Shown piece by piece: positions 7,990 through 16,453 of a stretch of 26,113 nt of DNA. A model generated the notes under the pieces. The model was given only the letters and a program-made list of their open reading frames with translations, did no database searches and was not told the DNA's origin. Origin of the DNA: an uncultured Varibaculum sp. (GTDB taxonomy: Bacteria > Actinomycetota > Actinomycetes > Actinomycetales > Actinomycetaceae); assembly GCF_902489465.1 (NCBI RefSeq), contig NZ_CABTZZ010000023.1:1-26113 (forward strand), written 5' to 3'. The stretch's first letter is position 1. Each line of letters starts with the position of its first letter. The position numbers were made by a program, and so were the translations under genes.

Positions 7990-10134
7990 TTATTCCTCCG
8001 CTACTTCGCGGATAAGTACCACTACCGAGCGGTCAAGCAGCTCGAGTTGGTCATTAGCTCCATATTCGATTTCCTTTTCGGTATCGCTGTCGGGAAGGTC
8101 TTCCATAGTGGAGATTGCGATTTTCCAGCCGGAGCCGTGGCCTTCCGGTATCTGGAAGGTGCAAGCCTCGGGGTCGGCATTGAAGAGCAGCAAGAAAGAA
8201 TCGTCAACGATGCGTTGCCCGCGAGAATCAGGTTCGCGAATCGCTTCCCCGTTTAAGAAAATCATCAGAGAGCGTGCTTCTTCGTTGCTCCAGGCTTCTT
8301 CGGTCATCTTTTGCCCATTGGGAGCAAACCAGTTGATCTCGCCCAGATCGGATTGCCCGCCGCGAGAGGGTGCGCCCGCAAAGAAACGGCGACGATGGAA
8401 TACTGGGTGATCATTACGGAACTTAATCAGATGTTTGGTGAACTCTAGGAGGCGGAGGCGGTAGTCGTCCTCTTCGGCTTCCTCGAAAGACCAATCCATC
8501 CAGGAGAGTTCATTGTCTTGACAATAGGTGTTGTTATTTCCTTTTTGGGTACGCGCCACCTCATCTCCCATCAGTAGCATGGGTACCCCTTGGGATAGGA
8601 ACAGGGTAGTTAGGAAGTTCCGGTGCTGACGCGCCCGCAGCTTATCTACCTGCTGATCATCGGTGGGGCCTTCCACCCCGCAATTCCAGGAGCGGTTGTG
8701 GGATTCCCCGTCGCCTCCGTCCTCACCGTTAGCTTCGTTATGCTTTTCGTTGTAGGAAACTAGGTCACGCATCGTGAAACCATCATGGGCGGTTACGAAG
8801 TTGATAGAGGCATTCGGCCGGCGGCCACTTTGCTCATAGAGGTCTGCGCTACCGCAAAAACGAGAGGCAAACTCGGGTAGGGTAGCGTAGTTTCCGCGCC
8901 AAAAATCGCGAACAGTGTCGCGGTATTTGCCGTTCCATTCACTCCACATTGAGGGGAAACCCCCCACCTGGTAGCCGCCATCACCCACGTCCCAAGGCTC
9001 GGCAATCAGTTTCAGCTGGGAAAGAACCGGATCTTGGTGGATGATATCGAAAAATGCGGAAAGCTTATCTACGTCGTGCAGCTCGCGCGCCAGGGTAGAG
9101 GCGAGGTCGAAACGGAAACCATCTACGTGCATCTCGATTGCCCAATACCGCAAAGAATCCATAATCAGTTGCAGTACCGCCGGAGAGCGCATTAGTAGCG
9201 AGTTTCCGGTTCCGGTAGTGTCAAAATAGTGGGCTTTATCGTCCTCTACTAGGCGGTAATAGGAGGCGTTATCTATCCCCTTGAAGGATAGGGTCGGCCC
9301 CATATGGTTGCCTTCAGCGGTGTGGTTATAGACCACATCCAGAATTACTTCGATCCCTGCCTGATGCAGGTTCTTCACCATTTGTTTGAACTCTTGAACC
9401 TGTCCATCAACCACGTCTTGGGAGCGATATTGGGCATGGGGAGCAAAAAAGCTAATGGTGTTATACCCCCAATAGTTCGACAGGCCGCGTTCTTGCAGGG
9501 TGGAGTCGTTTACGAACTGGTGCACCGGCATCAGTTCAACGGCATTTACTCCCAATTCTTTCAGGTATTCGATAGTCACCGGGTTTGCGATTCCCGCATA
9601 GGTGCCGCGTTCTTTCTCGGGGATCTGTTCATTTAACTTGGTGAAGCCTTTTACGTGTGCCTCGTAAATTACTAACTTATGAAGCTCATGTCCGGGAGGG
9701 CGGTCATTTCCCCAATCGAAATAAGGGGTAGTTACCACTGAAACCGCCATATCGGGTAAGGAGTCATCATGGTTAGGCTGGCTGGGATCGTTCCAGTCAT
9801 AGGAATATAGTGACTGCTTGGCTCCCACAGTCCCATCGGTGGCCTTCGCATAAGGATCCAGAAGGAACTTGTTAATATCACAGCGGTGTCCTTGTTCCGG
9901 ATCGTAAGGGCCTTCTACCCGGAAACCATAACGCTGCTCATCTCGCAGTCCCGGAATATAGCAATGCCATACGTGGTGGTCTACTTCGCGGAGCTCAATG
10001 CGCTCTTCGCTACCATCTTCTGCAATTAAACAAAGATAAACTTTGGTTGCTACCTCGCTAAATACTGCAAAGTTTACCCCGGCACCGTCATAGGTAGCGC
10101 CGAGCGGATACGGTTTCCCTGGCCAAATTTCCAT
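7990..10134 (-). CDS. glgX: Glycogen debranching enzyme GlgX/TreX
   Basis: This GH13 isoamylase-type enzyme cleaves alpha-1,6 branches and so feeds linear maltodextrins to TreY. The 714-residue protein has an N-terminal CBM48-like domain (YPLGATYDGAGVNFAVFSE) and then a barrel with Asp in GFRFDLAST (about 341), Glu in LIAEPWDVGDGG (about 377) and Asp in TAHDGFTMRDLVSYNEKHN (about 449). The last motif is a family hallmark. It is the first gene of a three-gene trehalose operon. The start ATG 10134 has no clear Shine-Dalgarno site, so a leaderless transcript is possible. The promoter must lie in the 187-base gap 10135-10321. Confidence 0.95.
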   Translation of the reverse strand: MEIWPGKPYPLGATYDGAGVNFAVFSEVATKVYLCLIAEDGSEERIELREVDHHVWHCYIPGLRDEQRYGFRVEGPYDPEQGHRCDINKFLLDPYAKATDGTVGAKQSLYSYDWNDPSQPNHDDSLPDMAVSVVTTPYFDWGNDRPPGHELHKLVIYEAHVKGFTKLNEQIPEKERGTYAGIANPVTIEYLKELGVNAVELMPVHQFVNDSTLQERGLSNYWGYNTISFFAPHAQYRSQDVVDGQVQEFKQMVKNLHQAGIEVILDVVYNHTAEGNHMGPTLSFKGIDNASYYRLVEDDKAHYFDTTGTGNSLLMRSPAVLQLIMDSLRYWAIEMHVDGFRFDLASTLARELHDVDKLSAFFDIIHQDPVLSQLKLIAEPWDVGDGGYQVGGFPSMWSEWNGKYRDTVRDFWRGNYATLPEFASRFCGSADLYEQSGRRPNASINFVTAHDGFTMRDLVSYNEKHNEANGEDGGDGESHNRSWNCGVEGPTDDQQVDKLRARQHRNFLTTLFLSQGVPMLLMGDEVARTQKGNNNTYCQDNELSWMDWSFEEAEEDDYRLRLLEFTKHLIKFRNDHPVFHRRRFFAGAPSRGGQSDLGEINWFAPNGQKMTEEAWSNEEARSLMIFLNGEAIREPDSRGQRIVDDSFLLLFNADPEACTFQIPEGHGSGWKIAISTMEDLPDSDTEKEIEYGANDQLELLDRSVVVLIREVAEE

Positions 10135-10254
10135 GGTTCTAGGTTGTCACAAAACGCGTCATTTGGCACTTACTTACCGATGAATATTAAAGATGGGGGA
10201 GAAAGCACAATCAGGTTTAGGTTACGAGAGGGGACTTTCGATACTTTGGGAAAC

Positions 10255-10305
10255 TCAAAAATAAAAAATCTGGGAGGGGTAACGAACTGGCGTTATCCCT
10301 CCCAG
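10255..10305 (-). terminator. Terminator of the surface protein gene
   Basis: A 14-bp stem with one G-U pair (10270-10283 with 10292-10305) has an 8-nt loop. On the minus strand it is followed by a run of T (GATTTTTTATTTTT). It ends transcription coming from the surface protein gene and insulates the trehalose operon promoter. Confidence 0.9.
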
Positions 10306-10321
10306 AGAGGCTAGAGGTTAC

Positions 10322-13114
10322 CTACTCTTGCCGGCGGCGTTTGATGAGCACGCCAGACCCGATGATTACCGTGGCCAGTAGCGCTAACCAAGCTACCGGA
10401 GTACCGGTCTTAGTAATTTCTTCTGGGGGAGTGGGTGGCGGGTTCACCGGCACGGTATTTACTACCGTTACTTCCCGGCGGATTACTCCGTCTTTATCCG
10501 TCTTAATCTTTCCGGTTTCGCTTTCATACTTAGCGAAGGGAACCGCTTTAATCGTTCCGTCTCGTCCGATTTCACGTACCCCGTAGTAGTAGCGCTGCTT
10601 GGCCGGGGTGCTAAACGGCAGTCCCTTAAGGGTCTTAGTCCATCCCTCGGCCTTAGTGACGTCAAACTTTTTGACCGGCTTGGCATCGCTAAACTTGGCG
10701 TCGGTAGCCTGCAGTAGTTCAAAACTGACTTTCCCTGGGGTTTTGGCATCGGGCACCGGTTTTTTGGAATCCTGCCATAACCAGTGTTTGTTAACCGTAA
10801 TGTCTACCGGGTGAGGTACGGGGTTAACTACCGTGCCTACCAGCCAGGTTTCGGGTAAATCTTTGGAACGATCCAAAGCTGGACGTGCGGGTACTCTACC
10901 TTTTTCTTGTTCTACGGTTTGCCAAGGCTTTAACTGTAGGGTTTTTATTACTTTGCCCTGTTTAGTGAGCTCTTGAACGCCGTAGTAGTAGAAGTTGCCC
11001 TTATCGTCCATAATTGACAGGTCATTAAAGGTCTTCCGCCAATTTTCTTCCGGGTTGGTAGAGGGGTGCAGCTGGAAATCTGCGATCTTTTCAATCTGGT
11101 CTTCGTGCCCGGTCAGCGTAAATTCCTCATCGGTGCTGCGAATAAACCGCATCTTTAGTTCTTTGACTGGAATATCGCTGGCGCGCGCCGGGTGGCGTTT
11201 CGCCTCGTCGGTTTTATCGGTGCCTGCGGAGGAGTCGTCACCAGCGATTTCCTTTTCCTCTGTGTAGAGCCAATCCTTTTCTACGGTTGCTTGTGCTTTG
11301 CCCCATTCGCCGAAAATGACGCCCCCGTTAGTGCCGATTCCGCCCCCGCGCGGAGCGGTATTGCCTTGGAGAAGTACTTTGCCTGCGGAGGAAGCGTTGG
11401 CTTTAGCTTGCTCTGAGGCTACAGTTTGGAATCCTTGATCGTTGATACTCGTGTATTTCAAGGGCATCGGTTTCGGACGCTCTTTTTCCGGCTTATTTAA
11501 GGATGTGGGGTCGAAACGCTGGTCGCGATTATCGAAGTAATAACTTACGCGTCCGCCCCCGAGCATATAGTCTGATACCCAGATGGGGGCTGCTCCGCTC
11601 GTGCCCAGGTTGGTATGAGCCAGGTCGTTACCAAAGCCGTCGGCAGTATTGTCGAAGACGGCGCCACCGTTATGCATTCGTAGCTCAATCGAGCCGGTAG
11701 GGCAGGTCCAGAGACCGCCACCCATAGACTCGATACCGTTTTGGGAGGTTGCTTTATTGTTTGTCACCACTACGTCGTGCAAATGCAAACTGAAAGATAT
11801 CGAGGCTACGTAAATGCCGCCGCCTTGATCGTGGGCGGTATTGTTAAGAATCTGGCCTTTATTGATTTCAACCTGGTTGGAAACTACGTTCACTCCGCCA
11901 CCGGTGTGGAATGCTTCATTATTCGAAATGGTGCCACCATTGAAAATAAAGGCGCCGGGGGAGAGCTTACCCCACTCTTGTTTAGTCATTCCCGATTGTT
12001 TTCCGGTTCCGGGAATCTCTTTATAGGTGCGGTCTGCGCCCCAAGCATACAGATCGAGGGTGCCGATTCCCCCTCCGTTGCCGGCGGTATAGTTGGAATC
12101 AATCAGGCCGCCGTTCATGGTGATTACCGTATTACCGAATGCGAGCGCGCCGCCCCCAGAGAAGGCGGCTGCATTGTCGTGGATCTTTCCGCCGTTAATG
12201 GTGATGTAGTTGCGGGTTTCCAAAGCCTTTTGTAGGCCCCCCATAGAGGCGGCATCGACGTATAGGTCGTATCCTTCCAGGCCGCCTGCCCAGCCCTTGT
12301 TATGGGAGATTTCGCCGCCGTTAATGGTTACCGAGCCACCTTGGAAAACACCGATCCCGCCTACTTCGCCGTAGGCGCCATGTGCATACTCAGTTTCTCC
12401 GTAGCTGACTTCGCCGTCATTCATTTCGAATTGGGCGCCCTCGGATATCGCGATATTTGCGGCCCCGGATTGTACAGAGGTGGCGCTTCCAAGCTTGCGT
12501 TTATTGTCAGTAACCTTACCGCCGTTGAGGATAAACTTGGCGTCTTTCCCCCTAACCGTAATCGCCCCGTAGCGCATACCGGTGCCGTTGCGTACGCCCT
12601 CATAGGTGCCGCTATTAATGGTCAGTGAGCCTTCGTCGTAGATCAGTTCCCCGCCGCCTTTAACCCATTGGCCTCGGCTTCGCAGATAAAACTTTCCGCC
12701 TTTCTCGTTATTTCCCAAGGTTAAGGAGGCGCCCTTTTTGATCTGTACCATGACTCCGGTGAAACCGTCCTCGCGTACCAGGCCACCGGCAGAGGAGGCT
12801 GCTCCCCAAGGAGCGATCCCGTTTACGAGTTCAATATCGGCGCCCTTGGGTATAACCACCGTAGAGGTAATCAGGGTGTCGAGCATCCCGCTTATCACAA
12901 TCCGGGTGGGGGTGGTGCCGGCGTCCTGGATTAATTGCCGCAGTGCGGCCTCATCGCAACTGGTGCCGCATTCCACTACGGTGCGGCCGGCAGCTTGCGC
13001 GGAGGTGGAGTTTATCTTTTCAGGAGCTGCCACCCAGGCAATTGCTAAGGTGGCAGTGAGAATCAGCGCCACTGCCTCGGCTAATATCCGTCCCGGTAAA
13101 GTGTGAGTTCGCAT
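10322..13114 (-). CDS. Beta-helix/Cna-B cell-surface protein with variant sorting signal
   Basis: This 930-residue protein is exported and probably wall-linked. Residues 1-42 are a signal peptide (basic start, hydrophobic stretch, likely cleavage after STSAQA). Residues 110-500 carry repeated turns of the type INGG/MNGG/FNGG followed by an S/D-N stretch (FILNGGKVTDN, VTINGGEISHN, ITINGGKIHDN, ITMNGGLIDSN, FIFNGGTISNN), as in right-handed parallel beta-helices of adhesin-like proteins. Two Cna-B-like domains follow (about 650-770 and 775-890; YYYGVQEL and YYYGVREIG). The C-terminus has a proline-rich linker, ITKTG, a hydrophobic helix and KRRRQE: a sorting signal without the standard LPxTG. 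Host adhesion is an inference; the ligand is unknown. Confidence 0.85.
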   Translation of the reverse strand: MRTHTLPGRILAEAVALILTATLAIAWVAAPEKINSTSAQAAGRTVVECGTSCDEAALRQLIQDAGTTPTRIVISGMLDTLITSTVVIPKGADIELVNGIAPWGAASSAGGLVREDGFTGVMVQIKKGASLTLGNNEKGGKFYLRSRGQWVKGGGELIYDEGSLTINSGTYEGVRNGTGMRYGAITVRGKDAKFILNGGKVTDNKRKLGSATSVQSGAANIAISEGAQFEMNDGEVSYGETEYAHGAYGEVGGIGVFQGGSVTINGGEISHNKGWAGGLEGYDLYVDAASMGGLQKALETRNYITINGGKIHDNAAAFSGGGALAFGNTVITMNGGLIDSNYTAGNGGGIGTLDLYAWGADRTYKEIPGTGKQSGMTKQEWGKLSPGAFIFNGGTISNNEAFHTGGGVNVVSNQVEINKGQILNNTAHDQGGGIYVASISFSLHLHDVVVTNNKATSQNGIESMGGGLWTCPTGSIELRMHNGGAVFDNTADGFGNDLAHTNLGTSGAAPIWVSDYMLGGGRVSYYFDNRDQRFDPTSLNKPEKERPKPMPLKYTSINDQGFQTVASEQAKANASSAGKVLLQGNTAPRGGGIGTNGGVIFGEWGKAQATVEKDWLYTEEKEIAGDDSSAGTDKTDEAKRHPARASDIPVKELKMRFIRSTDEEFTLTGHEDQIEKIADFQLHPSTNPEENWRKTFNDLSIMDDKGNFYYYGVQELTKQGKVIKTLQLKPWQTVEQEKGRVPARPALDRSKDLPETWLVGTVVNPVPHPVDITVNKHWLWQDSKKPVPDAKTPGKVSFELLQATDAKFSDAKPVKKFDVTKAEGWTKTLKGLPFSTPAKQRYYYGVREIGRDGTIKAVPFAKYESETGKIKTDKDGVIRREVTVVNTVPVNPPPTPPEEITKTGTPVAWLALLATVIIGSGVLIKRRRQE

Positions 13115-13139
13115 GGTAGACCTCGAGATTAGGAGCGGT

Positions 13140-13159
13140 ATTGGTCGGGTTTAACCAAT
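13140..13159 (-). promoter_or_regulatory. Short inverted repeat upstream of the surface protein gene
   Basis: ATTGGT (13140-13145) and ACCAAT (13154-13159) pair around an 8-base centre in the AT-rich 71-base gap between the ADP-ribosylglycohydrolase gene and the surface protein start. It lies about 25-45 bases before the ATG, where an operator or leader hairpin could act. No T-run follows, so read-through from the upstream gene is possible. Confidence 0.3.
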
Positions 13160-13185
13160 AATGATTAGTTAGTTTTCATTTTACA

Positions 13186-14106
13186 TTACTTTGCTCGCGA
13201 AGTGGAACGGGATATTTTCTCCTGACAGCTGCTACTGAAACAGGATCTTTCGGCCAGTTTCCCACCCTCGAAACTGGTATCAAACCTTGCTTCATAAGAG
13301 GCCACGTACGCATGTAAGTCTTCGGGTAAATAGCGGAGTGCTGATTGCGCCATAAATTTCATGCGTTCATCAATCCCGTACAGGGTGGAATAATATGCCC
13401 AGGCGATAGCGCCGGTGATTGCCCCCATCGTGTCCGCATCGCCCCCTAACCAAATGGTGTTGCGAATAGCGTCCTCGAAACTAATCGATTCCGTAAATGC
13501 CCTGATAGCTTGGGGTACGGTGCCTTGGCAGGATTCATCAAAGTGATAATTAGCCTTGATGTCGGCTAGCGATTGCTCAAGGGGATAGAAATGCTCTGAA
13601 ATGTAGTATTCGATTTCCTGCTTGCTGCGGTTATTGCGTGCTAAATAGATCGCCGCGGCCACCGCCTTTGCACCTTTAATCCCTTCGGGATGATTGTGGG
13701 TGACTGCCGCACTTATTTCTGCAAAATCGAGGGCTTCCGCCAGGCTATTCGCGCATTCAGCGGCGGCCGATACCCGCATGGCGCTGCCGTTTCCCCAGGA
13801 GTTGTAGGGGCGGGGATTATCTTCATTTAGCCAAGCCGCAAAACGGCCTCCGTAAGAGCCCATCGGCTCGGGAAAGCGTCGCCCTAATTCCTGCATACGT
13901 TGCACCAGGAGCTGGGTAAGACGCTGCTCAGTGCGCTCGGTATCTTTAAGGTTTAGCCAGCTTAAAAACGCCATTCCCTGAGCGATAGTCATTAAGGAAT
14001 CATCGGTGTAGTTGGCGCCATAAGGAAACAGCTCAAAATCACGGCGATCTACCGGTGAGAACTCCCGGGTAGAGCCGATAACATCCCCGATAATCGCGCC
14101 GATCAT
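13186..14106 (-). CDS. ADP-ribosylglycohydrolase family protein
   Basis: The 306-residue protein belongs to the DraG/ARH family, binuclear-metal enzymes that remove ADP-ribose from proteins, nucleic acids or small molecules. The start has the family motif MIGAIIGDVIGSTREF, the first metal motif is YTDDSLM (about 33-39), the middle HNHPEGIKGA is typical, and the second metal motif is WLGGDADTMGAITGAIAWA (about 218-237). The metal ligands look intact. ATG 14106 has GGAGG at 7 bases. It is soluble and could be co-transcribed with the surface protein gene 71 bases downstream. The substrate is not predictable; many such proteins are housekeeping, and no partner ADP-ribosyltransferase is visible in the window. 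Confidence 0.9.
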   Translation of the reverse strand: MIGAIIGDVIGSTREFSPVDRRDFELFPYGANYTDDSLMTIAQGMAFLSWLNLKDTERTEQRLTQLLVQRMQELGRRFPEPMGSYGGRFAAWLNEDNPRPYNSWGNGSAMRVSAAAECANSLAEALDFAEISAAVTHNHPEGIKGAKAVAAAIYLARNNRSKQEIEYYISEHFYPLEQSLADIKANYHFDESCQGTVPQAIRAFTESISFEDAIRNTIWLGGDADTMGAITGAIAWAYYSTLYGIDERMKFMAQSALRYLPEDLHAYVASYEARFDTSFEGGKLAERSCFSSSCQEKISRSTSRAK

Positions 14107-14377
14107 GATGATTCCTCCTACAAGTGGATTACTGCTGCTTCTACCATTATGTGCTCCTGTTTCAGATACCGGCAGTAAACTTCCGGGTTTCTGTTAGTGC
14201 GAATAGTTAAGTGGACGGTCCTGCTTACTAGGCTCACCTATTAACAATACCTGCTGGGGTTCAGCGCCCTGTTTAAAAGCTGTTGCCTCCTTGAATTTTC
14301 GTATTCCCCGGGTTTGGTAAACGCGGAAACTGTAGCGGTAATGCGGGGGAGGCACGCTCCGTCATAGAGTAGGAGCG

Positions 14378-15532
14378 ATGCATTTTTCGCGGCGAGTTAG
14401 CCTTTCTGACCCCAACGCCATCACCGTGGCGGCGGGGAAACGGCGCGCCCAGGGGCAGAAACTGGTAAATATCTCTGACTCGAATCCCACTCGGCATGGG
14501 TTGGGAGAATCAAGCAGCCCCTACCAGGCAGATCCGCGTGGGTCATGCGCCGCCCGTCGCGCCCTCGCCAGTTATCTTTCTGAGCGGGATCAGCGCAAGG
14601 TTGACCCCGATAACTTGTATCTGCTTAGTTCCACTTCGCAAGGCTACAGCTGGCTAATGAAACTGCTGTGTGATCCTGGCGAAGTAGTGCTGGCACCAAC
14701 CCCGGGATATCCGCTGATAGAAGCCTTAGCTAACTTAGAAAATGTGCAGGTGGCCTCCTATAGTTTTGCTTGGCTAGGACGAAACTGGGAACTAGATCCG
14801 CTCTCGCTGCCTGCTGCTAGTGTTTCCCCGCGTCCGCGTGCCCTAGTGGTTATCAATCCGGGTAACCCCACCGGTGCCTATTTAGATAGGGGAGAGCGGG
14901 AGAGAGTGGAAGAATACTGCGCCGCAAATAATCTGCCCTTGATTGCAGATGAAGTGTTTTACGACTTTCCCTTGCCAGAAGCCCCCGAATCCCGCTACCG
15001 TCTCGCCGGTTGCCCTGAAATCCTCACCTTCGCCCTCGATGGGTTATCGAAAAATCTGTGTGCGCCGGGGGTGAAGGTTGCTTGGCTGGAAGTATCGGGG
15101 CCTGAAGAATTAGTGAGGGAGGCTAAGGCACGTTTAGATATCATTGCGGACGCGTTTTTGCCCTTTAGTGATATTTTGGCCGCGCACCTGCCGGGTTTCT
15201 TAGAGGAAATACCGTCACAGTTGGCGCGAACTCGCGGGCGTTGCGCCACCAACTTGGACACCTTGCAAAGTTTGGTAGGGGAGGATGCGTCCAGCCCGGT
15301 TACGGTGATGCCCCCGCAGGGTGGCTGGAACGTACTCTTGCGTTTTCCCTCCCATATTGACGAGGACGAGCTGGTGGAAAAACTCTTAAATGACTTCGGT
15401 ATTTATTGCCAGCCCGGCTACTTTTTTGACTTGCCTTTTGCTGGTACTACCAGCCTGTCTCTGCTGTTAGAGCCAGATTCGTTCCGGGAAAATGCCGTAA
15501 AAGTCTTGCATACCATCACTGCCTTGAACTAG
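14378..15532 (+). CDS. PLP-dependent class I/II aminotransferase
   Basis: The 384-residue fold type I aminotransferase has the motifs SDSNPTRHGL near the start, VVINPGNPTGAYLD (about 165), IADEVFYDF (about 190, the cofactor-binding Asp) and LDGLSKNLCAPGVKVAWL with the PLP Schiff-base Lys (about 226). It probably moves an amino group between an amino acid and a 2-oxo acid; the substrate is unknown. ATG 14378 has AGGAG only 2 bases upstream, too close for normal use. A TAGAGT at 14365-14370 would place the transcript start on the ATG, so a leaderless mRNA is plausible. The last 50 bases have a diverged second copy at 16391-16440, after the hicAB genes. Confidence 0.9.
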   Translation: MHFSRRVSLSDPNAITVAAGKRRAQGQKLVNISDSNPTRHGLGESSSPYQADPRGSCAARRALASYLSERDQRKVDPDNLYLLSSTSQGYSWLMKLLCDPGEVVLAPTPGYPLIEALANLENVQVASYSFAWLGRNWELDPLSLPAASVSPRPRALVVINPGNPTGAYLDRGERERVEEYCAANNLPLIADEVFYDFPLPEAPESRYRLAGCPEILTFALDGLSKNLCAPGVKVAWLEVSGPEELVREAKARLDIIADAFLPFSDILAAHLPGFLEEIPSQLARTRGRCATNLDTLQSLVGEDASSPVTVMPPQGGWNVLLRFPSHIDEDELVEKLLNDFGIYCQPGYFFDLPFAGTTSLSLLLEPDSFRENAVKVLHTITALN

Positions 15533-15545
15533 AGCAGTAACCGGT
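15483..15545 (+). repeat. Direct repeat copy A, aminotransferase 3' end
   Basis: The last 50 bases of the aminotransferase gene align without gaps to 16391-16440 with 7 mismatches; similarity fades out over the next 13 bases of both copies. The copy includes the stop codon TAG. Here the reading RENAVKVLHTITALN ends a complete gene. Confidence 0.85.
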
Positions 15546-15597
15546 ATTTTCGTCCTCCTAGAGGCGGGTGGGAAGGCACACATAGGTTGGTTTGTCG

Positions 15598-15834
15598 TTA
15601 CTCGAATGCTTCTAGAGCCTCTGGTTCCAGATCGCCGTCAGCAACTAACTCCTGAGCTGTTCTCTCTATTTCATCAGATAGGGAAATACCTGCGGCGTTT
15701 GCCCAATCAAGTGCCAAATCAAGATCGGGACCATCATGGATTTCCAGCTCTTTAAGATTTTCTAGTAGGTCAGTGCGACCTGCCTCGCTAATGGTGGCAA
15801 GAACCAGATCCCAGGCGTCTAGGTACCCCATCAT
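15598..15834 (-). CDS. Small acidic protein of unknown function
   Basis: This 78-residue protein is strongly acidic (ends DLEPEALEAFE) and probably helical (LLENLKELEIHD, DEIERTAQELV). I do not recognise the family. The start ATG 15834 has AAGGAG eight bases upstream, which supports a real gene; ATG 15831 is a second option. It diverges from the hicA-like gene with no spacer: the TTG proposed for hicA begins on its last base. It lies between the two direct repeat copies, so it probably arrived with the hicAB pair. An antitoxin-like or immunity role would be guesswork. Confidence 0.6.
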   Translation of the reverse strand: MMGYLDAWDLVLATISEAGRTDLLENLKELEIHDGPDLDLALDWANAAGISLSDEIERTAQELVADGDLEPEALEAFE

Positions 15835-16019
15835 TGGTGTGGCTCCTTGCGGAAAAGTATTCCCGCCACCTCCAAACGATAGTTCGTGTCACTAGCGAAG
15901 GAGGAAATCATATGCGCGTCAGTATCGGGAAATGGACAAGCGTTATTCCTCGGCACCAGGAAGTAAATGAGGTGCTGGCTAAGGCATTAATAAGGAACGC
16001 AGAAAGGGGCGCGGAATGA
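15834..16019 (+). CDS. hicA: HicA-like toxin (mRNA interferase)
   Basis: The 61-residue reading fits HicA toxins (about 60 residues), small double-stranded-RNA-binding-fold proteins that cleave mRNA. The second half has the HicA pattern: GGNH with the catalytic-type His, then a strand ending SVIPRH, then a final helix (VNEVLAKALIRNAE). I compare it from memory with E. coli HicA, which has GSNH and SVMPRH at the same spacing. The start is doubtful. TTG 15834 or GTG 15837 gives full length but lacks a clear ribosome site. ATG 15912 has an excellent AAGGAGG at 7 bases but yields only 35 residues and loses the His. The stop overlaps the hicB start (ATGA), typical of hicAB. Confidence 0.6.
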   Translation: MVWLLAEKYSRHLQTIVRVTSEGGNHMRVSIGKWTSVIPRHQEVNEVLAKALIRNAERGAE

Positions 16020-16390
16020 ATATCGAGGCACAGGCTATCCGTGACAGTAAATGGTGGATTGCTTTTTTTGAGATCGATGGTCGCCAACTTGGTACCCAGG
16101 CAAAAAGCTTGAAACGCCTGGAATATATGGTTAAAGACGCGGCCGCCCTCCTGACTGCGAAAAGTCCCGATAGTTTTGACGTGACTATTTGCTTAAAAGA
16201 TTCTCGCCTCGCAGAGCTGGTTGCCAGATATTCTGCTGCTAGTGCGGCAGAGGCGGCGACTAGCAAAGAGCTTGCTTCCGCTTCCCGGGAAACGGTCAGC
16301 GTGATGCGTGGGAAAAATTTGTCTATGGAGGATATCGGAACTCTCCTGGGGATAACCAAAGGTAGGGTATCTCAGTTAGCGAAAGCTTGA
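16016..16390 (+). CDS. hicB: HicB-like antitoxin with C-terminal HTH
   Basis: The 124-residue protein has an N-terminal HicB-type domain (WWIAFFEIDG, TQAKSLKRLEYMVKDAA, FDVTICL; about residues 10-65) like actinobacterial HicB antitoxins. An Ala-rich helix linker follows, and a C-terminal sigma-70-region-4-like helix-turn-helix sits at about 103-122 (SMEDIGTLLGITKGRVSQL). HicB proteins bind and block the HicA toxin and repress their own operon through the HTH. It overlaps the hicA-like stop by four bases. The gene ends exactly where the second copy of the aminotransferase 3' end starts (16391). The fit is by domain layout and neighbour. Confidence 0.7.
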   Translation: MNIEAQAIRDSKWWIAFFEIDGRQLGTQAKSLKRLEYMVKDAAALLTAKSPDSFDVTICLKDSRLAELVARYSAASAAEAATSKELASASRETVSVMRGKNLSMEDIGTLLGITKGRVSQLAKA

Positions 16391-16453
16391 CCCGGGAAAA
16401 TGCCGCTAAAGTTTTGCGTACCGTCACTGCCTTGAGCTAGGGTAACAGCCGGT
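16391..16453 (+). repeat. Direct repeat copy B, remnant of aminotransferase 3' end
   Basis: Fifty bases directly after the hicB stop match the aminotransferase end at 15483-15532 (43 of 50). The changes respect the reading frame: the copy would read RENAAKVLRTVTALS and then TAG, so it came from a related functional gene and is not random similarity. No upstream part of that gene is present here. Confidence 0.85.

Noticed and set aside
11741..12235. 164-residue plus-strand reading inside the surface protein gene
   Set aside because: The minus-strand frame encodes a complete signal peptide, repeats and sorting signal; this is the complement of its NGG repeats.
12060..12620. Possible CRISPR or DNA repeat array suggested by recurring GCCGCC(A/G)TT motifs
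   Set aside because: The recurrences are degenerate codons for the INGG/MNGG protein repeats of the beta-helix and have no regular repeat-spacer layout.
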